From: Nautilus pompilius
Taxonomy: Eukaryota > Mollusca > Cephalopoda > Nautilida > Nautilidae
DNA length: 64,000 bases
Direction of reading: 5' to 3'
Assembly: GCA_018389105.1 (NCBI GenBank)
Contig: JACATO010001120.1
Coordinates: 434,001 to 498,000, forward strand
Shown: in pieces, positions 1-11,494 of the stretch
Numbering within the stretch: the stretch's first letter is position 1
Layout: each line of letters begins with the position of its first letter
The notes under the pieces: model-generated
Seen by the model: the letters and a program-made list of their open reading frames with translations, nothing else
Told to the model about the DNA's origin: nothing
Databases searched by the model: none
Made by a program: the position numbers and the translations under genes

Positions 1-904
1 GAAAACAAACAACTGAAGGATTAACTAAAAAATGATCACTTTAGCTTTATCCTGTTCTCTGCAGCTCTGTGTTAGAAGGTCGAGAAATCTCTGACGCTGA
101 AGCAGTTCTCGATACGCTAACCCTGGCGGCCTAATAACTCTTTTCTTTCCCCACGCGATATCATTAAAGTTGCTTTATTTCTACCAGTTCTGTGACTTCG
201 TCCATAATAGCCATGTGTTCATTATAATTCTAAAGAGTGCAATAAATTGTATTGAATTACTTTATGAAAACTTAGCTCTCGTAATCAGACATTCCGGTAA
301 CTTTAAACATTTTAAAACTAGAACGAGAAACCGAAGCGAATGGAATTTGCTGGCAAGAGTCGGGCAGGAATGGTTCCAGCCGTAGTGCGTTTGTTTCATC
401 CACGTAGATCTTTTGAAAGGTAAGTCTTCAGAGATTTGGCATCAGCTTTCAGAAAAAGAATATGCCAAAAAGTTATTCTTATTTGTTGTTACCTTTTGGT
501 TTTGGTTTTGGTTTTTCTTTTATTTTTTCTTAAAATATATATATATATACATGTAGGCGAAGTACAGATTTTACAACGGATTCTTTATCGATATTTCTCA
601 CCCAATCTGGTGAATCGAAACGGCGGAAAGTGTTTGTTTTCCATCTTGATTCTTTTGTACCGCCATCGCTCGCCCATCCACCCAGAAGATGTTACCCTTC
701 GGCGAGCTGCTCTGGATCGCCGCCATGCTGCTTGATGAAAGTTGGATCTGTGGGTTTTCAATTAGATAATTAACTAAATTACAGCCTGGGCTGTTACTGA
801 GAGCTTTGCGATTAATTAGTGAGGATTTTGATGGGGGGATGGGTTTCGTCTCGGAAATCTGCTTTGAGTGGGGTAGAACAAGAAAGAAAGATTAGGTGAG
901 TTTT

Positions 905-1012
905 CCGTGAGTCGAAGTGGTAAAGTGGTTAGCCCGCGGTGGGCGGGAGACGGGACCGGCCCGCGCTTACCCGGGGTTCTGGCTGTTCGAGTCCACCGAC
1001 TCGTGCGAATGG
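905..1012 (+). repeat. tRNA-derived SINE-like head
   Basis: A sequence resembling an RNA polymerase III A box (GTGGTAAAGTGGTTAGC, near 918) is followed by a B-box-like GTTCGAGTCC near 987-996, then CACCGACTCG. The A-to-B distance is longer than in an ordinary tRNA gene and the arms do not fold into a clean cloverleaf, so a SINE or tRNA pseudogene is more likely than a working tRNA. No target duplication or A-rich tail could be fixed. Confidence 0.35.
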
Positions 1013-1905
1013 CGGAGGTAACGGCCGACAATGATTAGTCATTCTTGCCGCCGGTGTTGAGTCGGACTGCAGAAAGGTTTAGGGTCGGATGGATCAAACT
1101 AAATTGGCGGCGAAAGCCAGAAACAAACGTAACCCTTTAAGGTTTCAATTGGATGGGGAGGAGACAAGGAAGTGGGAATCCTCGCGAAAGAGCTCCTAAG
1201 ACCGGGTAGGATTAGCACAAAGGATTACTTAAAGTCGCCTATTGTCGTCAGCGAGCAGTGGATACAGCTACTGCGGAGGAAGGAAAATCGCGATCCTTAC
1301 ATCACAGCCATTTTCGGTGACTAATATCGGCAGTTTAACCCTTGCACCGCGTCGTGCTGTGTGGCGATTCACCTGGTCACGAAATCTCTGGAACGAACGC
1401 ATTTAAAGAGTTAATAACACCCACGGTCACTGGTACTGGGACGCCTCGAATGAAGACTGGCTCCTGTTCTGCTGCAGATTCCTATTAGGAAAATGTCGTA
1501 AGAGAGAACGAGTGAACGGTGTTGGTATTACTGTTAATCGACTTACGTATCTAATTTATAACGATTTCTTTGCCATCTATGACTTGCTGCCTCTTTGAAG
1601 TGATTTAACTTAGACCGTCTGACCGTCAAGACCCACGTGCATCAGAATCAGCGAGTGGATTGGCCGATCTTAACTGAAGTTCTCGCTCCCCTAAATTTTC
1701 GTGTCCATTATCGTTCGCCTTGTATCCCGTTACGGACAGCCCCTCGGAAAAGTCTGATCGACCCTGTGCTACCCTCTAGCATCAGGGCCGAAAGCAGAAG
1801 CTCGAAGCGAGCTTGGCTAACGGTGCTTCCGATCAGTATGGAGATTAGAAAAAATATGGGATCTGGGAGGGAGGGAGTGATGGAACGTCAAGAATGAACG
1901 GCACG

Positions 1906-1958
1906 GATTTCCGGTTAGCGGCGTCGTGCGCATTCACAGATTTCCGGTTAGCGGCGTC
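1906..1958. repeat. 20-bp direct duplication
   Basis: GATTTCCGGTTAGCGGCGTC occurs at 1,906-1,925 and again at 1,939-1,958, separated by 13 bases. The copies are identical. It may be a short tandem duplication. Confidence 0.8.
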
Positions 1959-4479
1959 ATCTGTTTGGTGTCTCGGTTTAATTTAAATATTCGCTGACGG
2001 TAGATCCAAGTTTGTCAGTGGGTCACCGTCCGGGCTGTTATCAGCACTAACTTTTGCGGCCAGTCAATGCTGCTTCTGAACCAGAAACCGATGATCTGGC
2101 GGTGTGTGGGCAACATTCTGCCCCTAACGTTCCAGCAGGGCAGCGCCTTTCCACACCCATTCACCCCCCACCACCACCACAGCCCACACAGAGTAAAAAC
2201 TGACACGAGGCGGAATACCATCAACACGCCTGGCTTGAAATCTACTTGTCCTGCGGACTGGTGTCTAACGTCGTGCCACAGCCAAGAGGTGACCATGCCG
2301 GATGCTGATATCTTTGAACCTCGTTATCATGTGATCTCACGCCATTCAGATGCCAAGCGACGGGTTCGGGTTACCATAGCTATTCAGCAATCTTAACGCC
2401 CCATTTTTGTCGATTTTTAGAGATACGTTCGCCATTGCTTATTATCCTGAGACCGGCATAACTAACTAACTATGCGCTGTCTTTTTAAAGCGCTTATGTA
2501 CCTTAAAGACTCCGGCAGTAAAATTATTGCATTTATTTATAATTCTGTTGCTAAAAAGTTCTTTTTTTTTTGTTAATGCTAAGCTATGTAGACGATTTAG
2601 CTATTTTATTAGCATACATTATTATTACCTCACCCCATGTCGGTCTATAACTCTTCCCGCTTCATGTCTGCATCCGCTTCATACGCAGCTGCGGTTATCC
2701 GCGATCATTTAACCGAAGATATTTTGTCATCTTCCGTTTGTAAAGGAGCTACGGTTCCCATTGTACGAGGGTCTCGGCTCTTGAATTACGGGCCACGCCT
2801 ACATTCAGAGAGAGGTTGTTAATAATATCTCAGAAACTAATTACCACATAAGCTTCGGGTTTGATTTCCGGGATGAATGAATGTGGCATCAGAAAGTATT
2901 CGTATCTACGACCCTTTGAAATTCACGAGGGGTAGAAGAGAAATAATTTAGAGCCCGACTTTTTGGACTTTTGGAATTCCACTGACACAGCCGCTACCCA
3001 TTTATCAATACCACAGAAACTCTGGACGAAAAACAGTAAAGGTATTCGGTTTAATAAGATAGAAGTAACCACTTAAATGGAAGTTATTTATGCGACCAGC
3101 AATGTGCAATACCCGCGTGTATAAGACGATATATTTCGCAAAGCAGTCGTGTTTACCACAACTAACTTAATTAAACGTAAGACGCATGCATATGTAGAAC
3201 TAATCAGTAGTTTGTCAGTATCACAAAGACATTATTTCCTTCAACTAATTCCAAATACCATTTAAATTTTCAGAACTTGCTTCCATTTTTCTAATGAACT
3301 TGCCCACCAGTTTGTTCACGAGCACCGCTCGGAACAGGTATAAGAACTGGGCAATGACAAAGAACCCTGATCAAACGAAATAAGGGGATAATTTTTGTGT
3401 TTTTCGGTCAAATAGAATCGGTACATCTTTCGCAGTCACGCATAAAATTAACACTTCAATAGCATCTGACCTGGGATTGAGGTTATTCAGAAGAAGAAGG
3501 AGAAGAAACCCGGTATCTGAGAGAGCTGTTCTGATGCCACGCTTACCTTTATTGCTGGTAATATCTTCAGAAAGACTTTACCTGTTCGGCTCATCTGCAC
3601 GAGATGGGACGAAATGACAATGACTTCAGTAACCTTTAACAGTTCTTGATGCAGACAGCCGCCAGGTGTCTCCACTTCCTCCCTGAAAGACGGATTATTC
3701 CCAGACCAGCGCTTGTTTTACTCTCACCTTTCAACATTTTAATATTCACGTCTGCAATACTGTCAGTATTTACACGAATCAAGGATAATAGTGGACCCCA
3801 AACCGAACAGTGAGAATTTGATGACGATGGTGCTCCATTTGACATCACGTGTTGGTGTTTGTTTCGAGACGTCATATGACCATAGTAAATATGTATCATA
3901 CTTACCTATTTTCCTAAAAAAATTTTCCGTTGGTCCTTCATCTTAAACTTTTTTTCCAAAAACGTATATTACCAGACTACAACTAAAGTTTCTTAAGACT
4001 AAAGCACCTGGTTACCATGATTACACAGGTATGGTAACTCGTGCTAAAAATGATTAAAATGTTTAGTGTTTTGTGTATTGATTACTAGGTTCAAAAACAT
4101 GTCGAGTAGTTACTAAGAGAAGGAAAGGGACTTTAGAAGACCTGTTCTTCTGCGAGTCAACTTTAATTATGCCAGTAAATCATTAGTTATAACCCCTTTG
4201 AATAGGTGATTCAAATGTGGCGCCCATAGTATGTTAAAGATAAATATCTTGAAAAACGTTGCGCTAAAAGGACAGGTAGATCGACTGTATTTGTCTAGCT
4301 TCGGACGTGTATATCTTGGCGGGTTCCATGCCTGAGGTTTGTAAAATCCTTTCTTGGAGGAATTCATAAAGTTCCTCAAGTCATTTAATACTAGTGACGC
4401 ATCGCACATTACTAGCGATTACCAGTAAGAGACTTGGAATAAAAGTTCTAGATTAGGAAACGGTCTATTTCGGTAATAG

Positions 4480-4482
4480 TTT

Positions 4483-4553
<71 letters not shown>
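4480..4553. repeat. Poly-T plus (ATT)n microsatellite
   Basis: A run of about 15 T is followed by roughly 19 uninterrupted ATT units. It lies about 40 bp outside the left end of the Tc1-like element. The open frame across it on the minus strand codes for a run of isoleucine and is a repeat artefact. Confidence 0.95.
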
Positions 4554-4554
<1 letters not shown>

Positions 4555-4594
4555 GATGACTTATAAAACCCGGTTAGTAGAACCAGAGGGCATA

Positions 4595-6041
4595 CAGCGG
4601 TGTGCAAAAGTCTTGCATAAAAATTGTTTTTCCTGTAAATTAGCTCGCATTTTGTTGAATCAGTTGTTATCAAATCTTGCTCATTAAAGTATTTCTGTAT
4701 TACTGTTGTGCATCTATTCCAATAATATCAAGCACATTGTTTCATTGTAGGAAAAGTTATAATTTGTAGAAAATCATTTGCATCAAATCAACGTGTGCAA
4801 AAGTGTTGCATGAAATCTAGACAGCCATCTGATCAATTCATATTCAATTCCAATTATACAGAAAGTGATCAGATCAATCAATAATGAGCAGAATATCCAA
4901 AATTCTCGATAACTTGTTCACAACGACGAGGCAAGCTGGCTTCCAAACGCTGACAATTGTCCCTACTGAACTCCGACCAGCCTTCCTCGATTTTCCGTTT
5001 CAAACCGGTTTTATTTTTCGGTTTTTTGGCACTAAAACTGAGTTTGATCGAGTGCCAAAGGTTTTCGAAGGGATTGAGATCCGGGCTTTGAGCCGGCCAG
5101 TCGAGGAGGGGGATTCGCAACTCTGCCATCAAGGCCTTGACACTCCGAGCTGTGTGGATGGGGGGGCGTTGTCCTGCTGGTAGATGGCCGTCAGGGGCAT
5201 GTGGTCACACATATACGGTTTGACAATGTCCGAGACGATCTTAGCATAGTCACGAGCATTCATTCGACCCTACACGTGATGCAACGGACCGACACCGGAT
5301 GATTGAAAACAGCTCCAAACCATGGCCGAATCTCCCCCTGCCTGCAGAATCGGTCGAGTGCAACTAGGATGGTATTTCTCTGACACGGATCACCGAACGC
5401 ACACCCGACCCGCCGAGTGGACCCTCACGAATTTTCTTTCGTCGGAAAACAACACTCGGGACCACTGGGCCACGGTCCAGTGGAGATGGTCGCGAGCCCA
5501 CTGCAGTCGCTTTCGACGATTGTCCAGACTGATGAACGGCTTCTTCTGTGCCGATCGCCCGAACAGTCCCATGTGGATCAAACGCCGTCTGATGGTGCAC
5601 GAGGCCAACTGGATCCCATGGTGCCTTGACAAGGCGGTCTGGATGTCGGTGGAAGTGCGGAATCGGTCCGAGTTCGACATGCGGGCGATCAGACGATCCT
5701 GTTGAGCCGTCGTTTTCCGCGGTCTTCCGGCTCTGCGTTTCGAAATTAGGCTCCCATCGGCTTTCCAACGTTTCAGGGTGCGAGATATCGTCGACTGATT
5801 GCAGCCGATACGATCCGCAATGACCCATTCAGTTTCACCATCTTCTTTCATGCGAACGATTGTGGCCCGCTGTTCGGGGGTCAAATATCTGGATCTCGGC
5901 GTCACTATATTGAACAAAGATGAATCAGAATAGAGGAAAATGACAGTTTTACATATTTATTTTCTACTATCCTAAACTTTTATAGCACAAAACATATATT
6001 CTAATTTTTTGTAGTTTATGCAACACTTTTGCACACCGCTG
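4595..6041 (-). mobile_element. Tc1-like DNA transposon, full length but broken
   Basis: The ends are inverted repeats of about 27 bp: CAGCGGTGTGCAAAAGTCTT on the left, and its near complement ending TTTTGCACACCGCTG on the right. Both ends are flanked by TA (4,593-4,594 and 6,042-6,043), the Tc1/mariner target site. The length is 1,447 bp. A second copy of the end motif, GTGTGCAAAAGTGTTGCATG, lies inside the left end near 4,793, about 200 bp in, resembling the inverted-repeat/direct-repeat ends of some Tc1 elements. No matching inner copy was found near the right end. The transposase is on the minus strand and is interrupted. Confidence 0.93.
4878..5917 (-). pseudogene. Tc1-like transposase, frameshifted
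   Basis: The first 175 codons (5,917 to 5,390) run from MFNIVTPRSRYLTPEQ through an N-terminal helix-turn-helix region (RIGCNQSTISRTLKRW), an AT-hook-like GRPRKTT, and the first catalytic aspartate in VLFSDERKF. The frame is lost near 5,390. The middle section, around FQSSG and YQQDNAPP, carries the second catalytic aspartate; it has a TAG near 5,270 and another shift in a C run near 5,160-5,167. The last 84 codons (5,132-4,878) hold LDWPAQSPDLNPFENLW with the catalytic glutamate and run to a stop. This order is the DD34E pattern of Tc1 transposases, which cut and paste DNA at TA sites. With at least two shifts and one stop it cannot make active enzyme, but decay is modest, so insertion was fairly recent. 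Confidence 0.92.
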
Positions 6042-6043
6042 TA

Positions 6044-8062
6044 CATAGTTTAGATTCGAGCTAGAACTCGCTCTGCTAACATGCTGGGTTTTTATATAAG
6101 GTTTAAAAACATCTTTCCCAAATTTTCTATTGAAGAGATAATGTGACCGGTGAAAAAGAAAATGGGATTTTCCACTGGACTTTTCTAACCCTACCAAGAA
6201 CGATTCTCAGTATCAGAATAAATAAAGCCGCGTTTCAGAAAGTTATTCAAGTCTTCTCTCTCTCTCTGTCAGTGGACTGAAGACTTCCAGCGTGAAGAAC
6301 TTTCTGTATCATCGAGCCCTTTACCGGTCTGCTGACATCGTATCGGCCTCGCTGTGCTTGTTTGTCTTTTTCAATATTGTTTCCAATTATTCAAAATAGA
6401 ACCTTTTTTAAAATCTTTTTGCTGCAAATAAAAAGAACTGATGCCTGTGAGCTGTACCACGGAACTGCGGAATAATTCATAGGGGAAAAGTCTGAAATAA
6501 AACCTGTCGTTTTTGTATTATTTATAATCAATTTTATTTGTTTTCCGTGCCGATCTATACCCGGTCACCCGTCTCCTGGCCGTCCCATAAGGAGATGCTC
6601 GGAGTGAATCGCCGTGTTAGCATATATTGAGAGGCTTTTGCTTTGTTTTTTTTTAAAAAAAATAAAACTACATAATTAAGTTTCCTTCAGTACGGGTCCA
6701 GTTCCTGTCTGAACATTAAAGCGCTCCAACTCTCAGCAGGAGACTCGAATCTAATTTTAAATTATCTGATTTTTTTTTTAAAGTCAATTTGTAGTGATGA
6801 ACCGTTCACCCTTTCCCACGGATCGTTCCCGACGTGTCCCAATCATCTGATCGATCGGAAGGAGCCGCTGTTACCAAAGACGTTTTAGAAAATGAAAACT
6901 GAAATAATTTGGACAATTCTGAGAGATTTATCGAAGGAAGACCATTTTCCGACGCCAGTAACCATCCACACAAAGTGAAACCGAATAATCTCACTATAAC
7001 CTGGGATGTAAACCGAAAGTAAATCCCATAAATTTCGACAACTTTCCTTAGAATAAGATTTGCATTTTTTAAAAATATTTTTGCTATAAAAAGAATTAGA
7101 TATATTTTGTGGTTTAAATGTCTAAGATATTCCATGGCCTCGAGGCTTTGTCAGAAACCGCATTCTAAACTTTGTCTCTTTTTTCCCGGTAAAAAATACC
7201 GTTTTTCCCGATGTTTACGGCAATTCTCATTCCTACCTCCTATAAGTTCTGACAGCGAACAATCCTGACGCAGCGTACACAAAATACAGTACCGTTCTTT
7301 CTCTGCGAACCTCGTCCTAACCTCGAGATCTTGGTGACATCTCACAGCATTGGGCGAGAAAGCGAGGTAGTTACCCGGGTACGCTTGAGGGATCTGAGGC
7401 GGCGGTTAAGGGGGAAGAGTCACGAGCTACCCGGGAAACTTCGCCACACACGAGTACCTGAAAAATCCCCTTTAGCTGAGAAGGAAAACCGTGGTACTCG
7501 GGATTTAAAATCCGACGTAATCTCTCTTTCGTTTATCCTTATTCAGAGCCGTCAGCGACCGCTGACCTTGACCTTGTTTTGCGCTGAGGCTTATAAAACA
7601 TCCCACTTCAGCTTTTCTCTCTTCAATAAACACGTAATCGATGGCCGGCCCACGTCCCATCGAGGATCCTCTTCCGCGAAGATTTCTTATTGATCATCAG
7701 CGGCAGTCGTCGTTCTCCCGACCACCATTTCTGTAACTTTGAAAAGCTGAATTTTTTACTGCTGCTGGCAGACATCTGACCTCCAGAGAACAATAGACAA
7801 ACAAACAAAAGGTAGTGGACGAGATTAGATCGCAATGGAGAAAATGGAGTTTCCACAAGAAAGGGAAGAAAGACTGCTATATCTTTCTGAATTATAGTCT
7901 TGAAGGCAATCAGACGAGCAGAATCAAGGTGGGTGGTCAGCAAAAGGGCGGACAAGAGTTATTACAGTGTGTACGCTAATAAGGTAACTAGGAATTGTCT
8001 TTCCTCGTATCACGAGAATAAATACTACAACTGGCTGCTGTGGGGGGCGGCAGATAGAGAGA
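6044..8062. other. Intergenic DNA without a recognised gene
   Basis: Short open frames on both strands (6,806-7,135, 7,331-7,693, 7,623-7,955) show no known motif, and none is framed by a good splice acceptor and donor pair. Several T or A runs are present. I see no supported gene. Confidence 0.55.
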
Positions 8063-8534
8063 TGACGTCAGAACAGAGAGATATGACGTCACTACACATA
8101 TAGATGACGTCAGGACAAATATGACTTCAAAACAGAGAAACATAGACATGACGTCAGTACACAGAGAGATGTGACGTCACTACATAGAGAGATGACGTCA
8201 GTACAAATATGACTTCAAAACGGAGAAACAGAGACATGACGTCAGTACACATATTACGTCGGAACAGAGAGAGATATGACGTCAGTACACAGAGAGATGT
8301 GACGTCACTACATAGAGAGATGACGTCAGGACGAATATTACGTCGAAAGAGAGAGATGACGTCAGTACACAGAGAGATGTGACGTCACTACATAGAGAGA
8401 TGACGTCAGGACGAATATTACGTCGGAAGAGAGAGAGATGACGTCAGTACAAATATGACTTCAAAACAGAGAAACAGAGACATGACGTCAGTACACAAAG
8501 AGATGTGACGTCACCACATAGAGAGATGACGTCA
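8063..8534. repeat. Minisatellite of TGACGTCA (CRE) palindromes
   Basis: I count 17 exact TGACGTCA octamers in 472 bp. They are linked by GA-rich spacers such as GTACACAGAGAGATG and CTACATAGAGAGA. Degenerate units (TATGACTTCA, ATATTACGTC) fill several intervals. Higher-order units recur: the stretch around 8,277-8,335 is nearly repeated at 8,357-8,415. TGACGTCA is the full cAMP-response element bound by CREB/ATF bZIP dimers in animals, so the array could bind such factors densely. Whether it regulates anything is unknown. No gene is recognised nearby. Confidence 0.95.
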
Positions 8535-9389
8535 GGACTAATATGACATCGGTACACAGATAGTGAGAGAGGGGTTGTTGGATCACAAAGAGGCATAAAG
8601 AGAAAACCAGAGGCCAGTAAGCGCCTGAAAAGTGTAGTGTGTAGTTTCAATGATGCAATCGGTACAAAATAAGAAGGTAAAATCGATAACAAAATTTAGA
8701 ATAAGTATCCAGCCTCCTGCAATAAACAAACAGGCAAAAATTGTAGAATTATTATCAGCTGTTGTTGTGCAGACAGGTACTAAACAGGTGTAGGTGAAGT
8801 TTAAGTAGCTTCCCGTACGTCATGAAAAATATCACTCTTAACGTTGCTGAGGACAACATGAGTACTGACATCACAACGTATCCCCCCCCGCCCGCCACTG
8901 GCTGTTCTGCCTGAAGAGCAGTTTAAGACCGTGAATTCAGTCGACAGGTTATTTCTTTTTTGTTTGCTATCGTTCAGAAAACCTGGCTGAACCAGAAGTC
9001 TCCAGTGGCTGACCAACATTTTCACTAATTTTGGTTCCACATTTTTCCAACCTGAATATTCCTTGCGCTTATATTGACTTTAATTCTGAATTTTTTCTTT
9101 TTCTTTTCCTTCGAAATAAAATAAAAAGAAACAATAGAAAAAAGGGTTTGTCTGTTTTCCTCGGATTAAGAGTAGATAAAGGTTTGCCATGTTGTTTTAT
9201 TAACCCTTTAAAACCTAAATATAAAATGGCCGAAATTACTTATTTAGTTGGTTATTAAACGAGTTACAATAAAATATGAAAAATAATTAAAGATCTGGAA
9301 AATAAAATGTCTTTTAATTACCAACTCAAGACCAAAGTTAATAAACAGCGATGTAAGGAGACTACAGGAGATGTAACGAACTAAGTTCA
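8535..9389. other. Intergenic DNA with a poly-C motif
   Basis: No gene is supported. A C run followed by GCCCGC lies at about 8,881-8,895; the same kind of motif recurs near 20,118-20,133. The open frames at 8,801-9,040 and 9,031-9,258 lack recognisable features. Confidence 0.5.
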
Positions 9390-10550
9390 GTTAATGTTTT
9401 GGAAAATCTGTCTGTAACTCTCTCTGTATCACTCTTTATTATTAGTGGAACTTCCTTTGCTGTGGCTGTAAGCACCATTTTCTAAAATTTCTTTCTGTAA
9501 GTGAGGATCTGAGCTTTGATTTTACAATTTTCAGCTTGGAGAAGCATCTTTCCCAGGTGCACTATTTGATAGTGAAGATAAATAACTATTTTTATGCTGG
9601 ATTCGAATTTTCGAAGGCTGCTGAACAAAGCCTTTACTGAAATAACAGTCCGAATCCACAAGACAGTTATTTAGGCTAGTTTCATTACAAATGTCTGCAA
9701 TAGGTGAGTGCTGTGTTCCTCACTGGAGATGATGTCATCTGTTTCATCTTCATCATCATTGCCAATTATCCAACAGTCCTTTTTGAAGATGCTTGTAGCT
9801 TGATGTTAAAGATATGAATTCTTGTCGTAATGAAACAGTGTTAATGTTAGGAACTGCTTCAAATCAGGTTCAGTTAAATTTTTTCGGGGGAGGCCTGTGT
9901 CTGGTCAATTCTGTTAGAGTCGAAGAAGGAAATTTGCCTGTAGAGAACTTCACATATAACAAACCTTTTCATGCTCTCTGAGACAGCATCAAGGACAAAA
10001 TTGTGGCATGACTTTTAGAATCATGAATCTCCTCAGGTCTTGAGCATCTTGCTATCAGGAAAGCTATTGTTGATGAAAATGCTTTCAAACAGTTAATTTC
10101 TCTTTCAGATGATCAGTGTATGCAGTTGCTGTTTTGAAGATGCCAGTGAAATCTCTATAAATCTGACCGAGTCGAGTTGTAGCGTCAGTGATCATTCGCC
10201 CATGCAAAGAAAATGAAAGCTACCAAGATGATTTCAAACTTGCAAAGCCCTTCACTCAATTTCTGTGCTACATGCCGCCCTGATTCGAAGGTCAGGTGAT
10301 TCGCCGAATTTTCTGAGAATGATTAGGAGATGGTGAGAGAATTTTTTTGACTGGTCTTCAAAACATTCAATTTTCGAAGCGTTCTCGCTCTATCTGACCA
10401 TTTGGTTTGAGTAATGTGGTCTAGTTTGTGGTTTCCCTCTTTAACTTTCATCTGGTTTTCCGAGATTTTCATCCCTTTGTAAGATTCATTGAAGAAGGCA
10501 GAAGCATCACCGAGAAAGCCAAAGAGACTTACTGCCACACGCACACAAAC
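9390..10550 (-). pseudogene. hAT-type (ZMYM1/TTF-like) transposase remnant
   Basis: Read on the minus strand, several pieces match conserved blocks of hAT-family transposases of the type related to ZMYM1 and TTF-zinc-finger proteins, in the right order but in different frames. One piece (near 10,500-10,350) reads FGFLGDASAFFNESYKG followed by HITQTKWSDRARTLRKL, resembling the block containing LSDTRW. Another (near 9,540-9,390) reads KLKIVKSKLRSSLTERN and then, in another frame, VPLIIKSDTERVTDRFS, which resembles the C-terminal dimerisation region beginning SFSKLK and ending IDRFA. The intervening DNA keeps fragments such as IYLHYQIV. Stops and shifts are frequent. No terminal inverted repeats were found. 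The piece at 10,740-11,009 may be more of the same element but I could not match it. Confidence 0.6.
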
Positions 10551-11472
10551 ACACTGCTTGCATCATCCATTACTAAAATGAGAATATGTAGATAACACCA
10601 AGTGTGAATGTGAATAAAGGACATCTTTCACCAGTGCTTGGAATACAGTATTGATATCAATGTAAATTCTCTGTGACATGCCTCCAGTTGTTACAACTCT
10701 GAATCATCTGAGAAGGGCGATATTTCTCAGGGGGCATAATCAAGCAGAAAGACCAGTGTTAGTTAAGTCGTCTTCCCTCATTACTATGTGACTGATTTTC
10801 TGTTGACATCTGCCCCTTGTACACCGCTTTGCTGTTGAACGAGACGTTGTTTGTAGTCTAGCATTGATGGAATGCCAAGAATATTTTCCTAAAAATTCTA
10901 ACATCGTTTGATGCATGTGACTAAACAAGGAAAGCGCTTCTTGGAAGTGGTCTATCTTGTACACATGACTCTGTCTCTTCCTCCCTTCGAATTTTAGTTG
11001 GTGGCTCATCTAAATCAATTATATTTCTGAGTTCTGCTGTTTTCATGTCAATTTATGATTGTGCTTGAGTAGGTACAAATCCAACCACTGCCAGATCATC
11101 ATCGATTTGAACTGTCTGCTCTAAAGAGAAGATATCTGGATGTCTCGGTTTTATATGTAGATTTTTCTATTGGTTCTCCTGTTCTCTTTCTCACGCCACT
11201 TTTTTAAGCTATATTTTCCTGTGGCTATAGAAATCTAACTCTTAGGATCTTTTCCATTGTATGAAGAAGTCTATTCCAGTGCAGTATAATGGAACTAAAA
11301 ATAAAAGTAGATCAATAAAGTTTGCGCCCTAATTATTATAATATTGTAATTGTTTTACAACTAATTAGATGACGAGTTTCACAAAAAATAAAAAAGACCA
11401 ATCAAGAAAAATTTATTCCAAATTACGTGACATTTTGATTTTTTGAATACGTGTACAATTAAGCTTTACAAG
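10551..11472. other. Possible extension of the hAT remnant
   Basis: A minus-strand open frame at 10,740-11,009 (89 codons, rich in H, K and R) lies directly upstream of the hAT remnant in its reading direction. It could be the N-terminal part of the same dead element, but I see no zinc-finger cysteine pattern. Nothing else is supported. Confidence 0.3.
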
Positions 11473-11494
11473 GATCAAAGATGCTACTTTGATC
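11473..11494. repeat. Perfect 8-bp inverted repeat
   Basis: GATCAAAG (11,473-11,480) and CTTTGATC (11,487-11,494) form perfect arms around a 6-base loop. It may be a hairpin or a pair of facing binding sites. CTTTGATC resembles the TCF/LEF core CTTTGAT, here present in both orientations. There is no neighbouring gene to give it meaning. Confidence 0.6.

Larger units (their letters stand above)
1..4592. other. Intergenic DNA without a recognised gene
   Basis: The open frames here (for example 436-735, 1,637-1,897, 2,067-2,396) are short, lack recognisable domains and have no convincing splice-site pattern. Two small structures are listed separately: a tRNA-like head near 905-1,010 and a 20-bp direct duplication at 1,906-1,958. 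CpG is common, as in the rest of the left 50 kb. I see nothing else. Confidence 0.6.

Noticed and set aside
4419-4673. Minus-strand 84-codon frame with a long isoleucine run
   Set aside because: It is the translation of the (ATT)n microsatellite joined to the Tc1 end.
5322-5828. Long plus- and minus-strand frames over the Tc1 element other than the transposase frame
   Set aside because: They overlap the transposase in other frames and have no motifs.
8063-8534. Possible CRISPR-like direct repeat array
   Set aside because: Repeat units are short palindromes with spacers that are themselves repeated and of variable length; no cas genes and the DNA is eukaryotic.
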